This document shows positions 34,378 through 42,148 of a stretch of DNA of 64,000 bases, piece by piece. Location: positions 69,376 through 133,375 of the forward strand of contig UQER01000005.1 in the NCBI GenBank assembly GCA_900540205.1, written 5' to 3'. The notes beneath the pieces were generated by a model that worked only from the letters and a program-made list of their open reading frames with translations, was not told the origin of the DNA and ran no database searches. This stretch comes from an uncultured Porphyromonadaceae bacterium. Its GTDB lineage: Bacteria > Bacteroidota > Bacteroidia > Bacteroidales > Muribaculaceae. Made by a program: the position numbers and the translations under genes. Each line of letters opens with the position of its first letter. The first letter of the stretch is position 1.

Positions 34378-36927
34378 TCACCCGCACTTCGAGGTGCCGC
34401 AGGATGTACATATCAGACATCCCTCCTGGTACACCAGTGTCTCCTGGCCGCAGTTGGGACAACGCTGGCCGCTTGCGCTGGTGCCGTTGGGCAGATACTT
34501 TTTCAATGCACGCTCAACACCCATTTTCCAGGTATTGATGCTCATGGAATCAAGTTCCAGACCGCCCACAAGTTTGAGTACCTGATCGATAGGCATTCCA
34601 TAACGTAGCACGCCCGAAATAAGTTTCGCATAATTCCAGTATTCAGGATTGAATTTGTCCGACAGCCCCTCGATTGTGGTCTTATGGCCGCGTTTGTTCA
34701 CGAACTGGAAGTCGTAGCGTTTAGACCCGTCGGGAGCGACTGCCTTGATAATCTTGCCATGGTTAACCGATTTGGGACAGAAAATACCATCCTCATCATC
34801 CGCCAGACCGGTGAAAATCTCATACGGCCGACCGTCAACAAGTCCGACAAAAGCAATCCACTTCTCTTTGTTATTCTGGAAACGAACCACGTCAGCTTCA
34901 AGTTCGATGGGACGCTTAAGTGCGAGAGGTGCGCCTTCGGCTTTTGCCTCCGGCTTAGGCTCGCTTTTCTTCTTTTTATTCTCAAGAGCCACAAGCACAC
35001 CTGAACGTGAACCGTCGCGATAGACCGTACAACCTTTGCATCCGGCTTTCCAGGCCTCGACGTACAGACGGTTGACAACCTCCTCCGACACATCGGCAGG
35101 CAAATTGATTGTAACAGAAATGGAATGGTCAACCCACTTCTGAATGCGTCCCTGCATTTTAACTTTCTCAAGCCAGTCAATCTGATTAGCGGTAGCCCCG
35201 GCATAAGGAGAACGGTTCACCAGCTCATCGAGCTGTTCCTGAGTATAGTCATCCTTCTGCTCGATATTGTTCACGCGCATCCATTCAAGGAATTTCGGGT
35301 GATAGACCACATATTCCTCGAATGCATCGCCTGTCTCATCCACATAGTCCACGCGGACGTCGGCATCGTTCGGGTTCACCTTGCGGCGACGTTTGTATAC
35401 CGGCATGAACACAGGCTCGATACCCGATGTTGTGCGGGTCATAAGGCTCGTTGTACCGGTGGGCGCGATGGTCAGACACGCAATGTTGCGGCGTCCGTAC
35501 TTCACCATGTCCTCATACAGTTCGGGCGACTGTTCTTTAAGGCGCAATATGAAGGGGTTGTTCTTTTCGCGGTCGGCATCAAAAATCTCGAACGCACCGC
35601 GCTCCCGTGCCATCCCGACAGAAGAGGAGTAAGCCGCAAGTGCCAGCCGGCGGTGCACATCTGCGGAAAAAGACGTCGCCTCCGGCGTTCCGTAACGCAA
35701 GCCCATGGCTGCGAGCATATCACCTTCTGCTGTTGTGCCCACGCCAGTACGGCGGCCTTTCAATGTCTTTGCCTTGATCTTTTCCCAAAGGTGACGTTCC
35801 GGGCCTTTCACCTCAATTGTTTCCGGATCGGAGTCAATCTTATTGAGAATCAAATCGATTTTCTCCATCTCGAGGTCAATGATATCGTCCATTATGCGCT
35901 GGGCTTTGGCCACATGATGCGCGAAGAGCTCATAATCGAATTCGGCCTGCGGTGTAAAGGGATTCTTTACATACGAATAGAGGTTGATGGCCAGCAGACG
36001 GCACGAATCATAGGGACAAAGCGGAATTTCGCCGCACGGATTCGTGGAAATGGTGCGGAAGCCGAGGTCGGCATAGCAATCGGGGAGCGACTCGCGGGTG
36101 ATAGTATCCCAGAACAGCACACCCGGCTCAGCCGACTTCCATGCGTTATGGATGATTTTGGCCCAGAATGCCTTGGCATCCACCTCCCGGGTGATTTCAG
36201 GATTTGCCGCATCCACCGGATACGACTGAATGTAAGGCTTCCCTTCTGTGGCCGCCTCCATGAATGCATCGTCGATACGGACAGAAACATTGGCACCTGT
36301 CACCTTACCCTCAGTCATCTTGGCATCAACAAATGCCTCCGAATCGGGATGCTTGATACTTACCGACAACATCAAGGCGCCGCGGCGTCCATCCTGCGCC
36401 ACCTCACGAGTGGAGTTGGAATATCGTTCCATGAACGGAACAAGGCCGGTGGAAGTGAGGGCCGAATTTTTCACAGGTGTGCCTTTCGGGCGGATATGGC
36501 TCAGGTCGTGTCCCACTCCGCCGCGACGCTTCATGAGCTGCACCTGCTCTTCATCAATACGTATTACACCTCCATACGAATCGGGGGTTCCGTCAAGACC
36601 AATGACAAAGCAGTTGGACAGCGAAGCCACCTGAAACCGGTTTCCGATTCCGGTCATAGGGCTGCCCTGAGGCACAATGTAACGGAAATCCTTGAGATAT
36701 CCGAACACCTCGTCATGGCTCATCGGATTAGGATACTTTTTTTCAATGCGTGCTATCTCGGCTGCAATGCGGTGATGCATGTCGTCGGGGGTGAGTTCAT
36801 AGAGATTCCCGAACGAGTCTTTCAAAGCATATTTGCTTGCCCAGACGCGTGCAGCAAGCTCATCGCCGTCAAAATATTCGAGACTGGCACGGTAAGCATC
36901 GTCGAAGGTGTAGGTTTTGTTGTCCAC
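34378..36927 (-). CDS. nrdJ: Class II (adenosylcobalamin-dependent) ribonucleotide reductase
   Basis: 849 aa. Converts ribonucleotides to deoxyribonucleotides with B12 as radical source, so it works with or without oxygen. Start is a GTG at 36927; no in-frame ATG fits, and the family's usual opening (YTFDDAYRASLEYFDGDELAARVWASKYALKD) follows at once. Visible motifs: LSNCFVIGLDGTPDSYGG (redox Cys), STNPCGEIPL (active-site loop with Cys and Glu), LTIAPTGTTSLM and the C-terminal zinc-type tail CPNCGQE...CTSCGTSKCG. Length and tail fit the long bacterial NrdJ form. It depends on cobalamin, but no B12 riboswitch was recognised upstream. Confidence 0.95.
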   Translation of the reverse strand: MDNKTYTFDDAYRASLEYFDGDELAARVWASKYALKDSFGNLYELTPDDMHHRIAAEIARIEKKYPNPMSHDEVFGYLKDFRYIVPQGSPMTGIGNRFQVASLSNCFVIGLDGTPDSYGGVIRIDEEQVQLMKRRGGVGHDLSHIRPKGTPVKNSALTSTGLVPFMERYSNSTREVAQDGRRGALMLSVSIKHPDSEAFVDAKMTEGKVTGANVSVRIDDAFMEAATEGKPYIQSYPVDAANPEITREVDAKAFWAKIIHNAWKSAEPGVLFWDTITRESLPDCYADLGFRTISTNPCGEIPLCPYDSCRLLAINLYSYVKNPFTPQAEFDYELFAHHVAKAQRIMDDIIDLEMEKIDLILNKIDSDPETIEVKGPERHLWEKIKAKTLKGRRTGVGTTAEGDMLAAMGLRYGTPEATSFSADVHRRLALAAYSSSVGMARERGAFEIFDADREKNNPFILRLKEQSPELYEDMVKYGRRNIACLTIAPTGTTSLMTRTTSGIEPVFMPVYKRRRKVNPNDADVRVDYVDETGDAFEEYVVYHPKFLEWMRVNNIEQKDDYTQEQLDELVNRSPYAGATANQIDWLEKVKMQGRIQKWVDHSISVTINLPADVSEEVVNRLYVEAWKAGCKGCTVYRDGSRSGVLVALENKKKKSEPKPEAKAEGAPLALKRPIELEADVVRFQNNKEKWIAFVGLVDGRPYEIFTGLADDEDGIFCPKSVNHGKIIKAVAPDGSKRYDFQFVNKRGHKTTIEGLSDKFNPEYWNYAKLISGVLRYGMPIDQVLKLVGGLELDSMSINTWKMGVERALKKYLPNGTSASGQRCPNCGQETLVYQEGCLICTSCGTSKCG

Positions 36928-37231
36928 GTATTTGATATTTAAAGTATTTTACACTTGGCTCTCCATGCCGCCAGAAGCCGCAGGGTAAGCAACTAAGATT
37001 GAAAAGTATGGAAAAATGTTGAACGATTGTAAAACAGTGCAAACTTCGCAATTTAAATCCATTTTGCCAAACTTGACATGTTCTAATTTTGCTAAATGTT
37101 GATAAGTTTTCCATTTAAAAAGCGAACAACCTAACACACAGCGCATTATAATTTCACCCTAATTATATTGTTTCCAAAATCGAAAATTTAGCATTATCTT
37201 TGGCAGTAAATACATAAAAACCAGCCGCCAT
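36928..37231. other. Intergenic region between divergent nrdJ and nitroreductase genes
   Basis: Mostly AT-rich. It contains a short GC-rich island at about 36958-37000 that, on the nrdJ strand, can fold with a GGCT/AGCC base pair set around GGCGGCATGG; this may be part of the nrdJ leader. TGTTGATAA at 37097-37105 is one mismatch from a DnaA box. No gene is seen; short frames here lack any family pattern. Confidence 0.4.
37195..37202 (+). promoter_or_regulatory. -7 promoter box of the nitroreductase gene
   Basis: TATCTTTG matches TAnnTTTG, 29 bases before the ATG at 37232. The -33 region holds TTGTTTC at a slightly long spacing. Confidence 0.5.
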
Positions 37232-37975
37232 ATGCAAAACGATTATTGGATGAACAGGCGCACCATTCGCCGCTACACATCACACACCATTCCGCCCGAA
37301 CTTCTGAACGAGTTGCTTCTGAAAGCATCGCACACCCCCACAACGGGAAATATGCAGCTGTACAGCGTGGTCATAAGCACATCAGAAGAGGATAAGGCCG
37401 CCCTTGCACCGACCCACTTCAACCAGCCGCAGGTGAAAAATGCCGCTGCCGTCCTCACGTTCTGCGCCGACTTCAACCGCTTCAGCAAATGGTGCGAATG
37501 CCGACAGGCTGAGCCCTGCTACGACAACCTGCAGTCGTTTGTAGCCGCAGCCATCGACACTATCGCCTTCGCACAGCAGTTCAACACGCTGGCAGAAGAT
37601 GCCGGACTGGGATGTTGCTGGCTCGGCACAACAACATACAATGCTCCACAAATCGCGGAAATACTACACCTCCCCACGCTGGTGGTGCCTGTGATAACCT
37701 TGACCGTAGGATATCCCGACGAGGAGGGAACCGATGTGGGACGTCTGCCGGTCGACGCCATCATACACAATGGCAAATATCATGACTACTCCCCCGCCGA
37801 CATCGACCGTCTGTACGCAGAGAAGGAAGCACGTCCCGACTCAGAAGCATTCGTGAAGGAAAATGGCAAACAGACATTGGCGCAGGTGTTCACCGATGTA
37901 AGATACCCGCGCAAGAACAACGAACTGTTCTCCGACATTTTCCGTTCGTTCCTGCAGAAAGCCAAGTTCGTCTGA
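37232..37975 (+). CDS. Nitroreductase family oxidoreductase (NfsA/FRP-like)
   Basis: 247 aa. FMN-dependent NAD(P)H oxidoreductase fold: N-terminal RRTIRRYTSHTIPPELLNELL with the FMN-phosphate-binding Arg residues, SHTPTTGNMQLYSVV, a central DTIAFAQQFNTLAEDAGLGCCWLG flavin-binding block, and PVITLTVGYPDEEG near 165-178. The C-terminal extension (about 185-247) with YPRKNNELFSDIF is typical of NfsA-type members. Natural substrate unknown; such enzymes reduce quinones, nitro compounds or flavins. Monocistronic; a hairpin follows. Confidence 0.9.
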   Translation: MQNDYWMNRRTIRRYTSHTIPPELLNELLLKASHTPTTGNMQLYSVVISTSEEDKAALAPTHFNQPQVKNAAAVLTFCADFNRFSKWCECRQAEPCYDNLQSFVAAAIDTIAFAQQFNTLAEDAGLGCCWLGTTTYNAPQIAEILHLPTLVVPVITLTVGYPDEEGTDVGRLPVDAIIHNGKYHDYSPADIDRLYAEKEARPDSEAFVKENGKQTLAQVFTDVRYPRKNNELFSDIFRSFLQKAKFV

Positions 37976-38007
37976 CAACCGGAAACCTCATCATACCGAT
38001 ATAATGA

Positions 38008-38035
38008 GAGCGGCGGCCTCTGTAGGTCGCCGCTC
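38008..38035. terminator. Hairpin terminator between convergent nitroreductase and dnaA
   Basis: GAGCGGCG (38008-38015) pairs with CGCCGCTC (38028-38035) around a 12-base loop. It lies between two convergent stops and may serve both. Confidence 0.6.
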
Positions 38036-38072
38036 AGGCTATATACAAAATGAATAGAATTAGAATTCAGTT

Positions 38073-39452
38073 TCAGTCAGTGACAAACATCTTTTCAATC
38101 GCCGAGACATCTTCCTGGAGGCTTTTCTCAAAAGGCAGGCGCTGCTCAATGTTCTTGCAGGCATATATCACTGTGGCATGATTGCGCGAAAGACGCGTAC
38201 CGATACCGGTCAGTGGCATCTTAGCATACTTTTTCGCCATATACATCACCATCTGGCGCGCATCAGAAATTTCACGTTTGCGCGATTTGGTGAAAATGGC
38301 ATCCGGATCAATCTTATAATGAGCGGCAACGCTGTTGGTAATCATCTCGAAGTTGATGGCCTTTTTGTGCATGCGCACCACATTGGCCATCACCACGCGG
38401 GCAAGGTCCACATTGATCTCACGGTTCATCACCGTGGCATGTGCGAGAAGCGACACCACAATCCCTTCGAGCTCGCGGACACTGTCGGTCACATTCTCCG
38501 CTATAAAGTCCATGACATCGTCGGGGAGCGAAAGTCCATCCTGCTCGGCCTTGAGCTGAAGCACCTCACGGCGAAGCTGCAGGTCTGGTTTTTCAAGCTC
38601 GACAGTCATTCCCCATTTGAACCTCGACAACAACCGTTCCGTCATACCTTTCAGCTGGGTGGGACAGCAGTCGCTCGACATGATGATCTGCTTCTGATTC
38701 TGATGCAGATGGTTGAAGATATGGAAGAAAGTACCCTGTGTGCGCGGCTTGTCAATCAGATCCTGAATGTCGTCAACAATCAGCGTGTCAATGCTCTGAT
38801 AGAAATTGATGAACTCATTTATCTTCCCGTTGTGAGAAGCCACGGTGTACTGGCTCTCAAACAGACGCGCACTGACATACAATATGCGCGCATCAGGATT
38901 CTTCTCCTTGATTTTAATACCGATGGCCTGAATGAGATGAGTTTTGCCCACCCCGGTAGGACCAAACACGAACAACGGATTGAACGTCTTGCACTTGGGA
39001 TCGTTGGCGATGGCCTCACCGATGGCTCGTGCAATCTTGTTTGAGGACGACCCGCAATAATTCTCAAAAGTGTACTTTGGATTAAGCTGAGAATTGAAAT
39101 TGGCCTCTACAGGCGTCTGGAACAGCCCGGACGGCTTACGGCGCAACGCAGGCGAGGATGTAAGACCTGCCTCGTTGATGCCTGTGTCTGGGTTATTGGA
39201 AATCTGGTTGTAATGGTAGTACAGTCTGATACCCTCACCGTAAACTCTACGCAAGGTCGCACCCAATATATTAAGGTATGTGTCCTCAATATGCTCTTTA
39301 AAGAAGGGCGAAGGCACACTCAGAGTCAGTCGCCCGTTTTCAAATCCGAGCGACGTCACAGGCTTGAACCAGGCGTCATATTGCTCCGGACGTATTATGT
39401 CGGCGATTATGCGCTGACATTCCGCCCAAAGTTGTTGGTGAGTTTTGTCCAT
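38073..39452 (-). CDS. dnaA: Chromosomal replication initiator DnaA
   Basis: 459 aa. Domain I (about 1-85: QQLWAECQRIIADIIRPEQYDAWFKPV), a linker, the AAA+ domain III with TFENYCGSSSNKIARAIGEAIANDP, Walker A GPTGVGKTH (about 166-174), Walker B TLIVDDIQ, and sensor-2-side RLLSRFKWGM. Domain IV ends with the DNA-binding signature LSRNHATVIYACKNIEQRL. It binds DnaA boxes and melts the origin. No dnaN follows, as is common in Bacteroidota. Upstream is a long AT-rich non-coding stretch that is a possible origin region. Confidence 0.97.
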   Translation of the reverse strand: MDKTHQQLWAECQRIIADIIRPEQYDAWFKPVTSLGFENGRLTLSVPSPFFKEHIEDTYLNILGATLRRVYGEGIRLYYHYNQISNNPDTGINEAGLTSSPALRRKPSGLFQTPVEANFNSQLNPKYTFENYCGSSSNKIARAIGEAIANDPKCKTFNPLFVFGPTGVGKTHLIQAIGIKIKEKNPDARILYVSARLFESQYTVASHNGKINEFINFYQSIDTLIVDDIQDLIDKPRTQGTFFHIFNHLHQNQKQIIMSSDCCPTQLKGMTERLLSRFKWGMTVELEKPDLQLRREVLQLKAEQDGLSLPDDVMDFIAENVTDSVRELEGIVVSLLAHATVMNREINVDLARVVMANVVRMHKKAINFEMITNSVAAHYKIDPDAIFTKSRKREISDARQMVMYMAKKYAKMPLTGIGTRLSRNHATVIYACKNIEQRLPFEKSLQEDVSAIEKMFVTD

Positions 39453-40080
39453 TTGTTTTACAATTTTTACCTTTGCATTAACCTGACTGGATGCGTAGGC
39501 AATGCAAACAGTGGCTCCGGATAAGGATGCCCGACAGTTATTTTTCTACCATTTTTCCAATACAAATTTCCAACGATTTTTGTAAAAAAACAATGCTGTT
39601 TTTGTTTGCTTTTTAAAATCCGCCTAAATACGATTGTTTTTCAAGAGTTTATAATTATATTAAATCATCACTTTAATTAAATACGCTTATTTACCATTAT
39701 TTCCATACTTTACATTTCAATACAAATACCACTTTACAAATCCATTTCATTCTTTAAAATCATATCAGCTATAGAATTATTGCTCTGATGACAGTATTCG
39801 TAAATAAAGTGGCAATTCGCCTTAAACAGAATGATTCCTAATAGTTGAAAACCACACTCACCGACCCTTTTCTAAAGAAGGCCATGAACATTATTACACA
39901 AAAAATAAGGTGACATTGAACGAACGGCTCATCTAATTGTTAATTATGTGGTTATGGAAGATTTTCCAGCGCAGGAGATAAGTGTTGTAAACATATGTTA
40001 TATAACATGTATTTTATAACCACATGAACCTCAGACTAATAAAATTTGGTCGTTTCAAATATTTTGCGTAACTTTGCAGC
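39453..40080. other. Long AT-rich non-coding region upstream of dnaA, possible origin region
   Basis: About 630 bases with no plausible gene and strong AT bias from about 39540. It holds an inverted pair ATGTGGTTAT (39946-39955) / ATAACCACAT (40016-40025) and, between them, the perfect palindrome ATGTTATATAACAT (39995-40008). The pair resembles but does not match DnaA boxes (TTATCCACA), and I count no cluster of exact boxes. It may be oriC, or the operator region of the downstream transcript. Strand-skew and box counts are needed to decide. Confidence 0.3.
40045..40076 (+). promoter_or_regulatory. Strong Bacteroidota promoter for the 40083-40866 transcript
   Basis: TTTG at 40045-40048 and TAACTTTG at 40069-40076 are separated by exactly 20 bases, a full match to the consensus. 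Transcription should begin near 40083, almost 300 bases before the next gene. Confidence 0.7.
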
Positions 40081-40082
40081 CG

Positions 40083-40380
40083 TAATTAAAACGCACCTGT
40101 AGAGACGGGGCGTATATGCCGAAAATCGGCAGGGATATTACATGGCACATACAGAGAATACGCATCGCCTTGGGTGAGGCATACGCCATGTAGCACGTAC
40201 GGCATAGTTCATGCCTACAAACACCTCAGAGCCACAAACACACGTTTTCAACTGTCAGCGCACCGCGCACGACGAGGAACACACATCCCCACTTCACATT
40301 GTGGCATCCTGCATGAACGCACCTACGCTGCGGAACTCCTTGGTTCCATTATCCTTAGTTATGAATTTCAATAAAATGAA
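40083..40380 (+). ncRNA. Candidate structured RNA leader or small RNA
   Basis: This stretch follows a strong promoter and has no convincing coding frame. GGCGTATATGCC (40109-40120) can pair with GGCATACGCC (40178-40187), leaving a two-base bulge; alternatively GCCGA (40118-40122) pairs with TCGGC (40126-40130) in a tight hairpin. The two structures share bases, as in a switch. I recognise no known riboswitch. It may be a regulatory leader of the thioredoxin-fold gene or a processed small RNA. Confidence 0.4.
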
Positions 40381-40866
40381 ATGAAAAAATTCTCATTAAT
40401 CATTGCAGCCATCGCAATCGCTCTGATCACCTCATCATCATTTTCAAACCGCAATGCGGCTCTGGAAATAGGGAAACAGATGCCTCTGACAAATGTTCAG
40501 GGAGCCGATGACGCAATGAACCTCTCAACCCTCCATGGCCAATGGGTAATCCTGTCATTCTGGTCGGCAGCTGATGCTGCATCGCGCATCGCAGCTTCAC
40601 AGACATACAGAAATGCAAATGCCCTGAATGCCGACATCAATTTCGTCTCGGTCAACCTTGACCGCAGCGAAGCGCTAATGAATGAAATTGCACAGATCGA
40701 CGGTATAGGCGGCACACTGCTGCATATAACCGACACAGATGCAGCGATGCAATTACGACGGAAATTCAGCATGAACTCCGGATTGCGCACATTCCTGATT
40801 GATCCCGAAGGCCGCCTGGCAGCTGTAGACCCAACACCGGAGCAGATCAACAGGCTAATAATCTGA
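40381..40866 (+). CDS. Exported thioredoxin-fold (TlpA-like) protein lacking the CXXC pair
   Basis: 161 aa with an N-terminal signal peptide (about 1-22). The body follows the TlpA/AhpC-TSA layout: GKQMPLTNVQG, then LHGQWVILSFW, INFVSVNLDRS, and LRTFLIDPEGRLAAVDPTPEQI. Where a working member has FWASWCPPCR, this one has FWSAADAASR: both cysteines are replaced (Asp65 and Ser68). The Pro usually before TFLID is Arg. It therefore cannot do thiol-disulfide exchange and probably acts as a binding or structural protein in the periplasm. Terminator hairpin follows at once. Confidence 0.75.
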   Translation: MKKFSLIIAAIAIALITSSSFSNRNAALEIGKQMPLTNVQGADDAMNLSTLHGQWVILSFWSAADAASRIAASQTYRNANALNADINFVSVNLDRSEALMNEIAQIDGIGGTLLHITDTDAAMQLRRKFSMNSGLRTFLIDPEGRLAAVDPTPEQINRLII

Positions 40867-40889
40867 AAAAAATCAGTTTGTAAATAGAC

Positions 40890-40926
40890 GAGGCTGCGCC
40901 GTAAACCTTAATTACGACACAGCCTC
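40890..40926 (+). terminator. Hairpin terminator after the thioredoxin-fold gene
   Basis: GAGGCTG (40890-40896) pairs with CAGCCTC (40920-40926), followed by TTTGTTTT. The outer sequence GAGGCTGCGCC...GACACAGCC is nearly repeated in the next hairpin. Confidence 0.7.
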
Positions 40927-40960
40927 TTTGTTTTATGTTTTACAACAGGTTACAAAAAGA

Positions 40961-40984
40961 GGCTGCGCCAATTTTGACACAGCC
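40961..40984 (-). terminator. Hairpin terminator of the aldose epimerase gene
   Basis: GGCTG (40961-40965) pairs with CAGCC (40980-40984); the stem extends with G-U/A-type pairs. On the minus strand it is followed by CTCTTTTTG, so it ends the leftward gene. It is a near copy of the adjacent hairpin. Confidence 0.7.
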
Positions 40985-41014
40985 CCGTTTTTCATACAAC
41001 GCAAACAGCTTGTA

Positions 41015-42052
41015 TCAACTGAACTTGAACACGATGTTGCGGCGATATGTCTCACCCGGACGGAGCACCTGCGACGGGAAATTCTCATGGTTGGGGGCAT
41101 CGGGGCACCCCTGGCACTCTATGGCCACAGCGTCATAATCCTTATATGTATACCCGCCCTTACCTGTGGGACAGCCGTCAAGCCAGTTGCCTGTGTAAAC
41201 CTGAGCTGCAGGCTGGTCGGTGCTGACCACAAGTTTATGCCCGGAGTTCACTGCCTCCAGTTCGGCCACAACCCTCATAGTCCCGTCATAATCGTCAACC
41301 ATCCAGCAGTTGTCGTAACCCTTACCATATTTCAAAGCAGCAAAATCATCTTTGATGCGTTCGCCAAGAGTGTGTGGGGCCGTGAAATCCATCGGCGTAC
41401 CGGCCACCGGAGCAATCTCGCCAGTCGGGATCAAGGTGTCATCGGTTGGAAGCCAGCGGGAGCAGTTCATTTTCAGCGTCTGACCGAGACATGAACCTGC
41501 ATCATGTCCGTCAAGATTGAAATATGCATGGTTGGTGAAATTTACAACCGTAGGCGCATCCGCCTGTGCCTCATAGCTGATGGCAAGCGCATTATCGTCA
41601 TCGAAAGTATAGGTGACCGCAGCATGCAGATTACCGGGATAACCCGCATCGCCGTCTGCACTGTCAAGGGTGAAAACCACGCGGTTTTCACCTTCGGTTG
41701 AGCAGTTCCAGATGCGGTTCTGATAACCGTCGGGGCCACCGTGCAGATGGTTGGGGCCATTGTTCACAGGCAGGTCGTAAACCTTGCCGTCAAGGCTGAA
41801 ATGGCCGTTGGCAATGCGGTTGGCATAACGGCCTGGGGTTTTGCCTGCGCAAGGACCGTCGCCGAAGTACGCCTCGGGGTCATCGTACCCGAGCACCACA
41901 TCCGTCAGTGTACCGTCGGCCTCGGGGAGACGTACAGCCACTATACCTGCGCCGAGCGATGAAAGCACCACCTGTGCGCCCTTGCTGTTGGTTATAGTTA
42001 TCCATGTGATTTCGCCTTTGGACGAAGGGAATTTTTTCGATTCGAGTTTCAT
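41015..42052 (-). CDS. galM: Aldose 1-epimerase (mutarotase)
   Basis: 345 aa. Interconverts alpha and beta anomers of galactose or glucose. GalM blocks are present: DVVLGYDDPEAYFGDGPCAGKTPGRYANRIANGHFSLDGK, NNGPNHLHGGPDGYQNRIW (substrate His), VVNFTNHAYFNLDGHDAGS (catalytic His) and the C-terminal AIECQGCPDAPNHENFPSQVLRPGETY with the catalytic Glu. No signal peptide, so cytoplasmic. Divergent from priA. Confidence 0.95.
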   Translation of the reverse strand: MKLESKKFPSSKGEITWITITNSKGAQVVLSSLGAGIVAVRLPEADGTLTDVVLGYDDPEAYFGDGPCAGKTPGRYANRIANGHFSLDGKVYDLPVNNGPNHLHGGPDGYQNRIWNCSTEGENRVVFTLDSADGDAGYPGNLHAAVTYTFDDDNALAISYEAQADAPTVVNFTNHAYFNLDGHDAGSCLGQTLKMNCSRWLPTDDTLIPTGEIAPVAGTPMDFTAPHTLGERIKDDFAALKYGKGYDNCWMVDDYDGTMRVVAELEAVNSGHKLVVSTDQPAAQVYTGNWLDGCPTGKGGYTYKDYDAVAIECQGCPDAPNHENFPSQVLRPGETYRRNIVFKFS

Positions 42053-42105
42053 GATATAGGAACTTGTTTAGGGGTTTGTGAGGTGCGAATTTACAATAAA
42101 AATCG

Positions 42106-42113
42106 TAAATTTG
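42106..42113 (+). promoter_or_regulatory. -7 promoter box of priA
   Basis: TAAATTTG matches TAnnTTTG, about 35 bases before the ATG at 42149. The -33 element is weak. Confidence 0.45.
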
Positions 42114-42148
42114 TAAGGTAATCCATTCAAAATTTGAGCCACGATACA

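Noticed and set aside
35125..36942. 605-codon open frame on the plus strand, antisense to nrdJ
   Set aside because: No family pattern; it mirrors the codon bias of nrdJ on the opposite strand, whose full-length protein has all expected motifs.
40174..40374. 66-codon open frame in the leader before the thioredoxin-fold gene
   Set aside because: His/Arg-rich translation with no signal or domain; it overlaps the predicted RNA structure.
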